From: Panulirus ornatus
Lineage: Eukaryota; Arthropoda; Malacostraca; Decapoda; Palinuridae
Direction: 5' to 3'
NCBI RefSeq assembly: GCF_036320965.1
Contig: NC_092255.1
Location: 12,085,243 to 12,149,242, forward strand
Length of the DNA stretch: 64,000 nt
Shown here: positions 10,516 through 21,305 of the stretch, in pieces
Numbering within the stretch: the stretch's first letter is position 1
Layout of the letters: the number at the start of each line of letters is the position of its first letter
Made by a program: the position numbers and the translations under genes
Notes under the pieces: model-generated
What the model saw: the letters and a program-made list of their open reading frames with translations, nothing else
Told to the model about the DNA's origin: nothing
Databases searched by the model: none

Positions 10516-12021
10516 GAGGTAGCACCAGGAAAACAGGCAAAAAAGGCCACATTCATTCACACTCAGTCTCTCAGTCTCTAGCTGTCATGTGTATTGCACC
10601 GAAACCTCAGCTCCCTTTCCACATCTGGGACCCACAGATCTTTCCATGGTTTACCCCAGTCATTTCACATGCTCTAGTTCAGTCCATTGACAGCATGTCG
10701 ACCCCAGTATAACACATCATTCCAATTCGCTCAGTTCCTTGCACGCTGCTCACCCTCCTGTATATTTAGGCCCCGATCACTCAACATCTTTTTCACTCCA
10801 TCGTTCCACCTCCAAATTGGTCTTCTTCTCCTTGTTCCCTCCACCTATGACACATATCCTCTTTGTCAAATTTTCGTTACTCATTCTCTCCATATGTCAA
10901 AAGCATTTCAACACACCCTCTTCTGCTCTCTTAGCCACACCCTTTTATTTCCCTCACATCTCTCTTACCCTTTCATTACTTACTCCATCAAACCACCTCG
11001 CACCAGATATTGTCCTCACACATTTCGTTACCAACACATTCACCCTCCTACGTACAATCCTATCAATAGCCCATCCCTCACAACCATGTAACATTGTTGG
11101 AACTACTGATCCTTCAGACATGCCCATTTTTGCTCTCTGAGATAATGTTCTCGCTGTCCACACATTCTTCAATGCTCCCAGAACCTTTGCCTCATCCCCC
11201 ACCATGTGACTCACTTCTGCTTCCAAGGTTCCATTCGCTGCTAATTCCACTCCCAGGTATCTAAAACACTTCATTTCCTCCAATTTTTCTCCTTTCAAAC
11301 TTTACCCTTGCTCTTATTCACATTTACTCTACTTTCTCCATTCACACACTTTTCAAACTCAGTCACCAGGTACAGCAGTTTTTCACTTGAATCAGCCACT
11401 AGAGCTATATCATCGGCAAACAACATCTGACTCACTTCCCAGGCCCTCTCATTCCCAAGAGACCGCATACTCAACCCTTTCTCCAAAACTCTTGCATTTA
11501 CCTCCCTAACTACCCCATCCATAAAAGAATTAAACAACCATGGGGACATTACACGCCCCTGCCACAGACAGACATTCACACTAGGAACCATTCATTCTTC
11601 TCTCTTTTCCTGCTTGTACTTATGCCTTACATCCTAGGTAAAACCTTTTCACTGCCTCTAGCCACTTACCTCCCACACCATTACTCTAAAGACCTTCAGC
11701 AAAGCAACTCATTTCAAACCTATCATATGCCTTCTTCAGATCCATAAATGCTACATACAAATCCATCTGTTTTATCAAAGTATTTCTCACACATGTTCTT
11801 CAAACCAATCACGTAATCCACACATCCTCTACCACTTATGAAACCACGCTGCTCTTCCTGTCTGATGCTCTGTACATGCCTTCACCCTGTCAGTCAATAC
11901 CCTCCCAATTAATTTCCGAGAAATACTTTACAAACGTATGTCTCTGTTGTTTGAACACTCACCTTTATCCCCTTTGCCTTTGTACAGTGGCACTATGCAT
12001 GCTTTTTGCCAATCCTCAGAC
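10516..12021 (-). mobile_element. RTE-A copy A5, old relic, long class
   Basis: The minus strand runs from the RT fingers (EDWQKACIVPL near 12010) to the C-terminus and part of the long 3' UTR (module 1 at ~10560-10650). Frames at 10954-11298 and 11295-11591 keep MLFADDIALVADSSEK, FRYLGVELAANG and LHGCEGWAIDR. Indels and stops are frequent. The 5' edge directly abuts the start of A6. Confidence 0.75.
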
Positions 12022-12777
12022 ACTTCAAAGTGGATTTGACAGCGGATAGAACCATGGAAGCGGAAGTGAATCATAGGGTGGGGGAGGGGGCGAAAATTTT
12101 GGGAGCGTTGAAGAATGTGTGGAAGTCGAGAACATTATCTCGGAAAGCAAAAATGGGTATGTTTGAAGGAATAGTGGTTCCAACAATGTTGTATGGTTGC
12201 GAGGCGTGGGCTATGGATAGAGTTGTGCGCAGGAGGGTGGATGTGCTGGAAATGAGATGTTTGAGGACAATGTGTGGTGTGAGGTGGTTTGATCGAGTAA
12301 GTAACGTAAGGGTAAGAGAGATGTGTGGAAATAAAAAGAGCGTGGTTGAGAGAGCAGAAGAGGGTGTTTTGAAGTGGTTTGGGCACATGGAGAGAATGAG
12401 TGAGGAAAGATTGACCAAGAGGATATATGTGTCGGAGGTGGAGGGAACGAGGAGAAGAGGGAGACCAAATTGGAGGTGGAAAGATGGAGTGAAAAAGATT
12501 TTGTGTGATCGGGGCCTGAACATGCAGGAGGGTGAAAGGAGGGCAAGGAATAGAGTGAATTGGAGCGATGTGGTATACTGGGGTTGTCGTGCTGTCAGTG
12601 GATTGAATCAAGGCATGTGAAGCATCTGGGGTAAACCATGGAAAGCTGTGTAGGTATGTATATTTGCGTGTGTGGACATATGTATATACATGTGTATGGG
12701 GGGGGGGTTGGGCCATTTCTTTCGTCTGTTTCCTTGCGCTACCTCGCAAATGCGGGAGACAGCGACAAAGTATAAAA

Positions 12778-12779
<2 letters not shown>
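12022..12779 (+). mobile_element. RTE-A copy A6, 5'-truncated, short class
   Basis: Starts at AAGTGGATTTGACAGCGG and encodes the C-terminal domain within the open frame 12006-12620. After VVYWG the usual TGA stop reads TGT, so the frame continues CRAVSGLNQGM to a later stop. The short 3' UTR and terminal hairpin follow, and the A/T tail passes into a long (AT)n tract. Confidence 0.8.

Positions 12780-12850
<71 letters not shown>
12780..12850. repeat. (AT)n tract, tail of A6
   Basis: Perfect alternating AT of about 70 b that starts in the tail of A6 and ends at a T-run. Confidence 0.9.
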
Positions 12851-12867
<17 letters not shown>

Positions 12868-12981
12868 TTTTTTCCAAAAGAAGGAACAGAGAAGAGGGCC
12901 AGGTGAGGATTTTCCCTCAAAGGCCCAGTCCTTTGTTCTTGACGCTACCTCGCTAACGCGGGAAATGGCGAATAGTATGAA

Positions 12982-12984
<3 letters not shown>
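12851..12984 (+). mobile_element. SINE-R copy 1, 5'-truncated
   Basis: A T-run, then CCAAAAGAAGGAACAGAG, GGCCAGGTGAGG, CCCTCAAAGGCCCAGTC, then the hairpin-like CTACCTCGCTAACGCGGG and AAATGGCGAATAGTATG with an A/(AT) tail. It matches the 3' part of the fuller copy at 13047-13283. Non-coding. Confidence 0.75.

Positions 12985-13046
<62 letters not shown>
12985..13046. repeat. (AT)n tract between two SINE-R copies
   Basis: Alternating AT, tail of SINE-R copy 1. Confidence 0.9.
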
Positions 13047-13049
<3 letters not shown>

Positions 13050-13278
13050 CCCTGGGGATAGGGGAGAAAGAATACTTCCCACGTATTCCCTGCGTGTCGT
13101 AGAAGGCGACTAAAAGGGAAGGGAGCGGGGGGCTGGAAATCCTCCCCCTCATTTTTTTATTTTAATTTTCCAAAAGAAGGAACAGAGAAGGGGGCCAGGT
13201 GAGGGTATTCCCTCAAAGGCCCAGTCCTCTGTTCTTAACGCTACCTCGTTATCGCGGGAAATGGCGAATAGTATGAAA

Positions 13279-13283
<5 letters not shown>
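13047..13283 (+). mobile_element. SINE-R copy 2, near full length (~235 b)
   Basis: The head TTATCCCTGGGGATAGGGG, then GAATACTTCCCACGTATTCC and GTGTCGTAGAAGGCGACTA, matches the RTE-A 5' UTR base for base with few changes. The match seems to continue to the AACAGA(A)GAAGG region. A private middle follows (CTCAAAGGCCCAGTCC). The tail GCTACCTCGTTATCGCGGG then AATGGCGAATAGTATGAAA resembles the RTE-A terminal hairpin. No ORF. I infer a non-autonomous derivative mobilised by RTE-A. Confidence 0.75.

Positions 13284-13286
<3 letters not shown>

Positions 13287-13341
<55 letters not shown>
13287..13341. repeat. (AT)n tract, tail of SINE-R copy 2
   Basis: Alternating AT joining the SINE-R tail to an internal break in copy A7. 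Confidence 0.9.
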
Positions 13342-13345
<4 letters not shown>

Positions 13346-14077
13346 AGGTATTCCCAATCATCAGTCCTTTTTCAGCACATAAATCTACAAGCTCTTCACC
13401 ATTTCCATTTACAACACTGAACACCCCATGTATACCAATTATTCCCTCAACTGCCACATTACTCACCTTTGCATTCAAATCACCCATCACTATAACCCGG
13501 TCTCGTGCATCAAAACCACTAACACACTCATTCAGCTGCTCCCAAAACACTTGCCTCGCTTGATCTTTCTTCTCATGCCCAGGTGCATATGCACCAATAA
13601 TCACCCACCTCTCTCCATCAACTTTCAGTTTTACCCATATTAATCGAGAATTTACTTTCTTACACTCTATCACATACTCCCACAACTCCTGTTTCAGGAG
13701 TATTGCTACTCCTTCCCTTGCTCTTGTCCTCTCACTAACCCCTGACTTTACTCCCCAGACATTCCCAAACCACTCTTCCCCTTTACCCTTGAGCTTCGTT
13801 TCACTCAGAGCCAAAACATCCAGGTTCCTTTCCTCAAACATACTACCTATCTCTCCTTTTTTCACATCTTGGTTACATCCACACACATTTAGGCACCCCA
13901 CTCTGAGCCTTCGAGGAGGATGAGCACTCCCCGCGTGACTCCTTCTTCTGTTTCCCATTTTAGAAAGTTAATACAAGGAGGGGAGGATTTCTGGCCCCCC
14001 GCTCCCGTCCCCTCTAGTCGCTTTCTACGACACGCGAGGAATACGTGGGAAGTATTCTTTCACCCCTATCCCCAGGG
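13342..14077 (-). mobile_element. RTE-A copy A7, 5' half only (5' UTR plus most of the endonuclease)
   Basis: The minus strand has the GC-rich 5' head (13959-14077), then Met at 13958 and an APE-type endonuclease open to residue ~206 (IGNTWF), where it stops at the (AT)n. It shows [25 protein letters not shown] and MGDLNAKV. The 3' two thirds of the element is absent, which simple 5' truncation does not explain. The reading frame past residue 206 is only Ile-Tyr repeat from the microsatellite and antisense SINE-R. The 5' end plus ~300 b of upstream flank is duplicated at 54.2-55.3 kb. Confidence 0.8.
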
Positions 14078-14170
14078 ATAATATACATATATATATATAC
14101 ATATACACATACACACACATACACATACACACGCACATACACACACACACACACATACATATATATACAT
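14078..14170. repeat. (AC)n/(AT)n tract upstream of A7
   Basis: Mixed ATAC and ACAC repeats bordering the 5' end of A7. A similar but longer AC tract lies at 54953-55050. Confidence 0.85.
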
Positions 14171-14516
<346 letters not shown>

Positions 14517-14600
14517 TTAGTATGGCCGGAACTTTCTGGAAGCTCTCATCATGCTTATCCTCTTCTTGTCCTCTTCAAATTTCTTTCGAAGCTCCAATGA
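14517..14600 (-). pseudogene. Unidentified C-terminal coding scrap, 27 codons plus stop
   Basis: The minus strand reads SLELRKKFEEDKKRISMMR then ASRKFRPY-stop. Its highly charged, helical composition looks like the C-terminus of a real protein (muscle-type coiled coil?), but I cannot name it. It overlaps the end of the Ig-like frame by a few bases in another frame. It may be antisense chance, but the composition argues against that. Confidence 0.35.
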
Positions 14601-14720
14601 CGTGAAGAGTAATGTTAGCGGAACGAGCCTTGTGGGGCTCACAGTTGTAGGAGCCGGCGTCCCTCCAGGTGACGTTAGAGATGATGAGAGAGCTGCTGAA
14701 GGGATGCTTCACAACAAATT
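14585..14720 (-). pseudogene. Immunoglobulin-like domain fragment (exon or exon scrap)
   Basis: The minus strand reads EFVVKHPFSSSLIISNV, then TWRDAGSYNCEPHKARS and ANITLHVI. The LIISNV...DAGSYNC pattern is the F strand of an Ig domain with its conserved D-x-G-x-Y-x-C, followed by a G strand (ANITLHVI). An AG just upstream (CTCAAG) could be a splice acceptor, and a stop lies upstream in the same frame. It resembles the second Ig domain of arthropod dpr/zig-type surface proteins, but one domain cannot prove this. It lies inside a patchwork, so it may be a captured scrap. Confidence 0.55.
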
Positions 14721-15016
14721 CTTGAGCTCATTTTGGAGGTATTTCTTCAAGTCGTAGCGCAATTCCGTACTCAAGGACGACCCTGGGTGGAGACGACCAC
14801 TCAGGCGACGACTTCACACTACGCCACCCTGACCAAGAGTCGTACCGTCGTGTCCAAAGGTCGTACCTCCGTTTTCTGCACCTCACCGTCGTACCCAAAG
14901 GTCGTACCACCTTGCTGGTGTCGTACCACTACTCACGGTGGCGGGGCGGGTGACGGAGGCGAAGCCGCTGGTGGCGAGGCCTCCCCGGGACACCGCTGGT
15001 GACGCCCCTCCGGCGT
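14721..15016. other. GC-rich segment with short repeats
   Basis: Unusually GC-rich for the window, with repeated GTCGTACC motifs (several copies, 14848-14930). An open frame of 60-90 codons exists on each strand with no recognisable domain. It could be first-exon or CpG-rich sequence from a gene. It joins RTE-A copy A8 at GGCGTCATGG. Confidence 0.4.
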
Positions 15017-16396
15017 CATGGTGAGGTGCCTGAGGATTGGCGGAATGCGTGCATAGTGCCATTGTACAAAGGCAAAGGGGATAAGAGTGAGTGCTCAAAT
15101 TACAGAGGTATAAGTTTGTTGAGTATTCCTGGTAAATTATATGGGAGGGTATTGATTGAGAGGGTGAAGGCATGTACAGAGCATCAGATTGGGGAAGAGC
15201 AGTGTGGTTTCAGAAGTGGTAGAGGATGTGTGGATCAGGTGTTTGCTTTCAAGAATGTATGTGAGAAATACTTAGAAAAGCAAATGGATTTGTATGTAGC
15301 ATTTATGGATCTGGAGAAGGCATATGATAGAGTTGATAGAGATGCTCTGTGGAAGGTATTAAGAATATATGGTGTGGGAGGAAAGTTGTTAGAAGCAGTG
15401 AAAAGTTTTTATCGAGGATGTAAGGCATGTGTACGTGTAGGAAGAGAGGAAAGTGATTGGTTCTCAGTGAATGTAGGTTTGCGGCAGGGGTGTGTGATGT
15501 CTCCATGGTTGTTTAATTTGTTTATGGATGGGGTTGTTAGGGAGGTAAATGCAAGAGTTTTGGAAAGAGGGGCAAGTATGAAGTCTGTTGGGTATGAGAG
15601 AGCTTGGGAAGTGAGTCAGTTGTTGTTCGCTGATGATACAGCGCTGGTGGCTGATTCATGTGAGAAACTGCAGAAGCTGGTGACTGAGTTTGGTAAAGTG
15701 TGTGGAAGAAGAAAGTTGAGAGTGAATGTGAATAAGAGCAAGGTTATTAGGTACAGTAGGGTTGAGGGTCAAGTCAATTGGGAGGTGAGTTTGAATGGAG
15801 AAAAACTGGAGGAAGTGAAGTGTTTTAGATATCTGGGAGTGGATCTGGCAGCGGATGGAACCATGGAAGCGGAAGTGGATCATAGGGTGGGGGAGGGGGC
15901 GAAAATTCTGGGGGCCTTGAAGAATGTGTGGAAGTCGAGAACATTATCTCGGAAAGCAAAAATGGGTATGTTTGAAGGAATAGTGGTTCCAACAATGTTG
16001 TATGGTTGCGAGGCGTGGGCTATGGATAGAGTTGTGCGCAGGAGGATGGATGTGCTGGAAATGAGATGTTTGAGGACAATGTGTGGTGTGAGGTGGTTTG
16101 ATCGAGTGAGTAACGTAAGGGTAAGAGAGATGTGTGGAAATAAAAAGAGCGTGGTTGAGAGAGCAGAAGAGGGTGTTTTGAAGTGGTTTGGGCACATGGA
16201 GAGGATGAGTGAGGAAAGATTGACCAAGAGGATATATGTGTCGGAGGTGGAGGGAGCAAGGAGAAGAGGGAGACCAAATTGGAGGTGGAAAGATGGAGTG
16301 AAAAAGATTTTGTGTGATCGGGGCCTGAACATGCAGGAGGGTGAAAGGAGGGCAAGGAATAGAGTGAATTGGAGCGATGTGGTATACCGGGGTTGA
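15017..16396 (+). CDS. RTE-A reverse transcriptase, open but 5'-truncated
   Basis: Open from the truncation point (HGEVPEDWRNACIVPLYKG) to the VVYRG stop. It contains [39 protein letters not shown] and the RGRPNWRWKDG C-terminal block. The fingers N-terminus and the whole endonuclease are missing. The upstream in-frame Met at 14999 lies in the flanking GC-rich DNA and is not native. Confidence 0.85.
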   Translation, partial: HGEVPEDWRNACIVPLYKGKGDKSECSNYRGISLLSIPGKLYGRVLIERVKACTEHQIGEEQCGFRSGRGCVDQVFAFKNVCEKYLEKQMDLYVAFMDLEKAYDRVDRDALWKVLRIYGVGGKLLEAVKSFYRGCKACVRVGREESDWFSVNVGLRQGCVMSPWLFNLFMDGVVREVNARVLERGASMKSVGYERAWEVSQLLFADDTALVADSCEKLQKLVTEFGKVCGRRKLRVNVNKSKVIRYSRVEGQVNWEVSLNGEKLEEVKCFRYLGVDLAADGTMEAEVDHRVGEGAKILGALKNVWKSRTLSRKAKMGMFEGIVVPTMLYGCEAWAMDRVVRRRMDVLEMRCLRTMCGVRWFDRVSNVRVREMCGNKKSVVERAEEGVLKWFGHMERMSEERLTKRIYVSEVEGARRRGRPNWRWKDGVKKILCDRGLNMQEGERRARNRVNWSDVVYRG

Positions 16397-16606
16397 CGTG
16401 CTGTCAGTGGATTGAATCAAGGCATGTGAAGCGTCTGGGGTAAACCATGGAAAGCTGTGTAGGTATGTGTATTTGCGTGGGTGGACGTGTGTATATGCAT
16501 GTGTGTGGGGGGGTTGGGCCATTTCTTTCGTCTGTTTCCTTGCGCTACCTCGCAAACGCGGGAGACTGCGACAAAGTATAAAAAAAAAAAAAAATATATA
16601 TATATA
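15017..16606 (+). mobile_element. RTE-A copy A8, 5'-truncated, short class
   Basis: Starts TCATGGTGAGGTGCCTG inside the RT and runs to the terminal hairpin and an A(15)/(AT)n tail. It is near-identical to A2, so recent. The left side is the GC-rich segment; no target duplication is obvious. Confidence 0.85.
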
Positions 16607-16949
16607 TAAACCATTACCAGTTGTTAATGTAGGTGCTTAGGCTTACTACTGAAGATGCATATGTTTAGAAGGCAAGGGGGTATTTAACTGTGTTGATAAT
16701 GAAGGAATAGGTTGTTAGTCGGAACTGTGTAAGTCAAGAAGACAGTAGGTCAGACTGCAAAGATGAAAGTAAGATTAGACATAGGCAGTTCAAAAGGTGG
16801 TTGAGTGTCTTACCTTACCCAACTGGACCCTGCACAATTGTCCATCCCCAAGCACCGCTCACCATCCAGTGCAGCCTTTTGGACAAGATTAGCAGGCTAT
16901 CCTCCCAAGACACCTACTCCCCCTTTATGCCAAACCTCCTTTTAGAACT
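16607..16949. other. Unassigned spacer before the R2-like element
   Basis: Mostly AT-rich. The right part, after ~16810, may be the 3' UTR or C-terminal end of the minus-strand R2-like element. Nothing else recognised. Confidence 0.35.
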
Positions 16950-19440
16950 GGTACCTGCCATGAAAGTCTCGAAGGGGACAAACAGCCAACCGTCACCCAT
17001 GAACACAAGCGAGGGCCATCTCAGTGAGCTGAAGGGCCGACACCAGATATTGCGAGGCAGGCAGCTGATTGCTTACCTGTGCTCTTGGACCACATCTTGT
17101 AAAGAGTATGGGTCCAGGTTAGGGCTTTCACAGAGCACACCTCAAGGTCCTGGTAGGTAACCCCTAACCCTCTGAGAGCACTCACTCTCTTGACAACATG
17201 CACTTCACCAATTTAGTGTGGCAGATGTCATGCATACAGTGTCTTTGCCGGTTAGTTTCCATACACCCAGAAGGACTTCCGGGGTGCCATAATAGCTGCA
17301 CTCGTGCTGGTGTACAGCTGAGAGCATGAAACAACTTTGGAGACATGCATATCTATAATGCAAGTCTCTGACCCTCTGGAAGCCATGATGTCTGGCTTCT
17401 GGAAGGACCCTGCAATAGGAATGTGAGGCTCGCAGATCACCTGGTAACTTTTGCTTTAACCATCCAGCTAAAAAGGCATTGATGTTGTCATGCCTTTTCA
17501 CCCGAGCCCCATGGGTATGTGGGCATACCTGGGCAATATACCGAATCATACTGGACTTGTGACAAGTGTCACAGAGGCCAGAGATATCGGGTCGACCTCT
17601 TTTATCCCTGGTGGATAAAGGCCTTAACAGTCACTGCCCATTAGGAGTTGGGTCCCACTGGTGACCCATCAGCTGACCTGTGGTACAGCAGCAGGTGGAG
17701 CAAGACCTGACCCAATGCAGGTACCGACTAGGTTAGCCCTCCATGCATGAGATTGTTTGGTCTTATTGCTCACCTGTCAATCAGCAGTGCATGCGGGGCC
17801 TGACCAACTTTGCAACTTTCTTAATATTGCAGGTTTCTGGACCACCGACTGAATCACTGGGTCAGATGAGGTGAGCAATTTCTTGAATCTGGCTTGTTTA
17901 TTTAGCCAGATGGTCGAGACAAAATCTGGTGTTCCCAAACCACATTCCCTGCTACTGAGTGGAAGAAAGCACAGGGCGCGTCATGGGGTAGGCGGAGCCA
18001 AAAGCAAACTGCCACTCTCACCTCCTGTCCATCCATGCAAGCTGCATTTTATATACCAGCACCAGTACGAGGTAGTCCACGAGGATTGTAATCCTCTGCT
18101 GAGGTTTTAGAGGGGCCCTTGTGATGTTGGTTAGCCCTTCTTTAAGCAGGGCACCTTTGGATTTCCACCTTCCCCCTTCCCCGATGAGAACACTGAGGTA
18201 CTTATAATCATCCTCAGCATCCTTGGAGCCAATAGCACTGCCCAAGACTTGGAATGTCTTGTTTTTGTTGATGTACTAAGTCTTGCATTTGCTATCAGTC
18301 TCCATGCTGAGGAACTGACATTTTCCTGGGTTCATCTGAAGGCCACCTCCTGTGAAAGTCTTTGCCATGATGTTTATTGCCGTCTGCGCCACCAGAACCA
18401 GGTCATCGGTGAAGGCAAGCACTGGCAACTTTTGGTCACCAAATCTGATTCCCACACCCAATTCCTTAACACTTGTGATCACTTCATTGATCACAAGGTT
18501 AAAAAGAATGGGTGATAGGGGATCGCTCTGTTTGGTGCCGCTGCCTTGATATGGGTGAAAGCTTGGTCATACGTCGACATGATGTATTCCCTGAAGGGGG
18601 CAGAAATGCTATGATTAACACTATCGACTGTCTTAGCCATGTCGAAGAATGCTAGGTGCACAGCGTGGGACTGTTCCCATGCAATACCATTGATTGTGTC
18701 CGAGATCATGAGTTTCTCGAGGCAGGGACGAATGCCTTTTGAGCTCCATCAATCTTTATGAGACTCGAGATGTGGCTGCTAAGGATCTTATGTAGCAGTC
18801 AGACTACAGCACACGAGATAGTGAGGGGGCTGTCGTCCTTGGGCTGTGTTGGATTTGGTACCTTGGGTATCACTACTGTCCTATTCTCCTTGAGTGGCTC
18901 AGGCAGTGTAGAGGTGGTGGTCCACAGATTAAACATTTTGCAGAGCACCCACGAAGGGATAGACTTCAGGAGCCTTGTCTTCATTCCGTTGGGGCATGGG
19001 GCTGATGTTTTAGTGGCTTTGAGGTGGTGTGCTCCCTTTCCCATGGTTAAAACCTCTGCTAGTGGCTCGCATGATAGGTGACAATTGGTAATGGCATGTC
19101 TCTCTGGTTCGAATGGCCATGAAAAGAGGGCTCCCCAAAAGGGGTAGAGGGTTTCCAGCCCAACTGTCGATGGCAGTACCTTCCACTTGCCTTTAAGGAC
19201 CTGTCCAGTGGCTGGCGACTTTTTCTTGCAGTAGCCTCTGTACTTTTTTGTATTGCTCCCTGCACATTCGGTTTCCGTGCACAGGAGCCCCATCTGTCTG
19301 GTGATTATTGCTCATACTCGCTTGTTGTCCTGCTCCACTCTCACTACTATCTTGGCAGTCTGAGGGTGAGCCACAGGAACTTATCAACTTTTTGGCATGT
19401 TCTGTGGCTACCAGATTCAGTGCTTACCTTCGAATCTCAT
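16950..19440 (-). mobile_element. R2-clade non-LTR retrotransposon relic (RT, zinc knuckle, restriction-like endonuclease)
   Basis: Order on the minus strand: a pre-RT linker (REQYKKVQRL), LKENRTVVIPK, LAFFDMAKTVDSVNH (motif A), SGTKQSDPLSPILFNLV (motif B), LAFTDDLVLVAQT (motif C), DAPCAFFHSVAGNVVWE, a C-x2-C knuckle reading CDTCH...AQVCPHTHG then RVKRHD, then KPDIMASRGSETCIIDMHV, matching the KPD...D core of the R2 restriction-like endonuclease. Frames are broken at least five times (18799-19293, 18491-18709, 18276-18494, 18018-18245, 17205-17549, 17252-17440, 17021-17203). In the knuckle the usual His is Tyr. The N-terminal zinc fingers are absent. No rDNA flanks it. Dead copy. Confidence 0.8.
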
Positions 19441-20754
19441 TATGTTGACATCTCTTCTGTTGATCGTCACCAATGGAACAGCCTCTTCCTCATCAGTCTA
19501 ATGAACTTATGATATCGCGTTCTTCAGGAGATTGGTCCTTTTTAGGGTATAGTAGCCCTAAAAGCACTGTTGTGGAAGGTAGAGCCATGGGCTTTTTTCC
19601 TTCCTCACCATTGCCTGAATCCTGTCTAGATTCTCCTTTACTTACACACCTATTTGGGCTATGGCAGGTCTAAATGCAAAGTCCTCAGTGGTATAAGTTT
19701 TGAATATTCTTCTTGTACAAATGCTTGTTTAGAAACATCATGGCTTACACCTCACTTATTTTATCAGATCATGCAAAAGGCACCAGTTAGGAAGGCCCTC
19801 CAAGATTTTGTGAAAATAGACTCACAAGAAACTTTCTTAAACAACTTGTGCACTGTTTCCTTACCTTTTTTGTTCCAAAACCAGAGTAAGACTGTTAACA
19901 CCTTATCCTCCAACAAATAATCACACAAGGAAACCCTGTTAGTTGAGTTTTGAACTGATCTTGTTAGGTCACCACCTGACAAACTACTGCTCTCTTTTTT
20001 CCTTCAGAGACCCCAATCCCCATCTTTGCAACCTCTTTGGTCCTAGATCTTCAGCCTGATCCATTCTTATCCACTGTTTGTGCTGAGCCTTAGTCTGCTT
20101 GTCTCTATTCTCATTGCATTAACCTTGGGCCAGAGAATGATTGTGATTCATACCATGTTTTATCACAAGACCTATTTCATTTGTTATGAAGAGCAAGACT
20201 TTTTTTTTCTTTTGTAGGACATTCATCACAGTTGCACAGTCTCTCGTCTGTAGGTAGCTTATGCACCTGTGTGGTTTCTATAGTCAGCTCCTTTAGAGAT
20301 TAGGTTTTTATATTTCCCTAACTCCAGACTTCCGCTCTTGGCAAGAAACATTGCAACTTACATGGAGCACTTCATCTTGAAGTCACATTATGTCTCAAAT
20401 TTCTTTGTCTATAATATGAGAAAGGTGACCTTCACAGTCTTCTTTCTGAGGAACCTCACTGGATAGGATGAGTGTGAGGGCTGTGAAGCCCCTCTGGTAC
20501 TCTGGTTCACCATTGCCTAATTGTATCTAAGAGCACACCTTTCTGTGGCGCATGGAATCTGCTAGACACCTCTTCATAACACAATACTCACCCTTTTTAT
20601 TTCTGCCATAAGGCTGAAAGTCCCTACCAGCTTCCATTCAGCAATGTTGTTATTGTTGTTATTGCACTTGTTCAATATCGTACCCTTTTAGGAAGGAAAA
20701 CAGGTTTTGAGCTCATAAAAAGCTATTTCTTCTAGTGTTCTAGCATTATTTTTT
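19441..20754. other. Unassigned 1.3-kb region
   Basis: Small open frames on both strands (for example 19654-19920 plus, 19764-19982 minus) have no recognisable domain. It contains a TTGTTATTGTTGTTATTG run at ~20645. It could be intron of the gene whose exon lies at 23749, or an unidentified old element. Confidence 0.4.
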
Positions 20755-21305
20755 CTTCCTATCTTTCTATCTGTCTATCTATCTGTCTGCCTGTCTATCT
20801 ACCCATATCTCTGATGTCTATCCCCTCTGGGAACTCGCATCAAGGGGTTGGCCACAATAAAAGAGTCTCCACTTATCCCTCACATACACCATTCCATGCA
20901 CTCTTCCACCATTTCTCTCCACTCTGTTTGCCTATGTCACAGGTGGTCTTCCCCTCACACCAACCCCTGTAATTGTACTATCATACACTTTCCTTGGAAA
21001 CTCCCAGTTTTGCATCCTTTTCAAATGCTCAAACCTCCTTAAAGTATTTCATTTCACCAACTCTACCACTCCATAATTCATCCTCTGTGCATTCCATGCC
21101 GTACCACATCTTGCATATACCCCATCATTTCTTTCTTCATTCCATGTGATCATACCACATGCTTCTTCAGATACCTAATTTCCACAGCCTGGATTCTTGC
21201 CTTCTGTTACTCATTCCATGTCCATGTTTTAGCTGCATATGTCAGGGTTGGGAGACGTATACTGTCCCTTAACCCTCTCTTCACTTCCACACTTCCACCT
21301 CTATC
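20755..21305 (-). mobile_element. RTE-B relic, C-terminal part and 3' tail
   Basis: A second RTE family distinct from RTE-A. The minus strand begins MDRGGSVEVKRGLRDS, then IRLPTLTYAAKTWTWNE and an IQAVEIRYL-like segment with stops. It ends in DKWRLFYCGQPLD and a tail with GGATAGACATCAGAG and GATA-like repeats (20755-20800). The rest of the same element is at 22747-22850, beyond the RTE-A copy A9. Confidence 0.65.

Noticed and set aside
12135..12920. Long open frames rich in Ser, His and Pro on the strand opposite each RTE-A RT (e.g. PSFHPPACSGPDHTKSFSLH)
   Set aside because: They occur at the same antisense position in every copy and are shadows of the G/A-rich sense frame; no domain or conserved start.
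13047..13283. SINE-R as a tRNA gene or tRNA-derived SINE
   Set aside because: No recognisable A and B boxes in tRNA spacing; the head matches the RTE-A 5' UTR instead.
19654..19982. Possible host exons on either strand
   Set aside because: Open frames are short, with no domain resemblance and no clear pair of splice sites.
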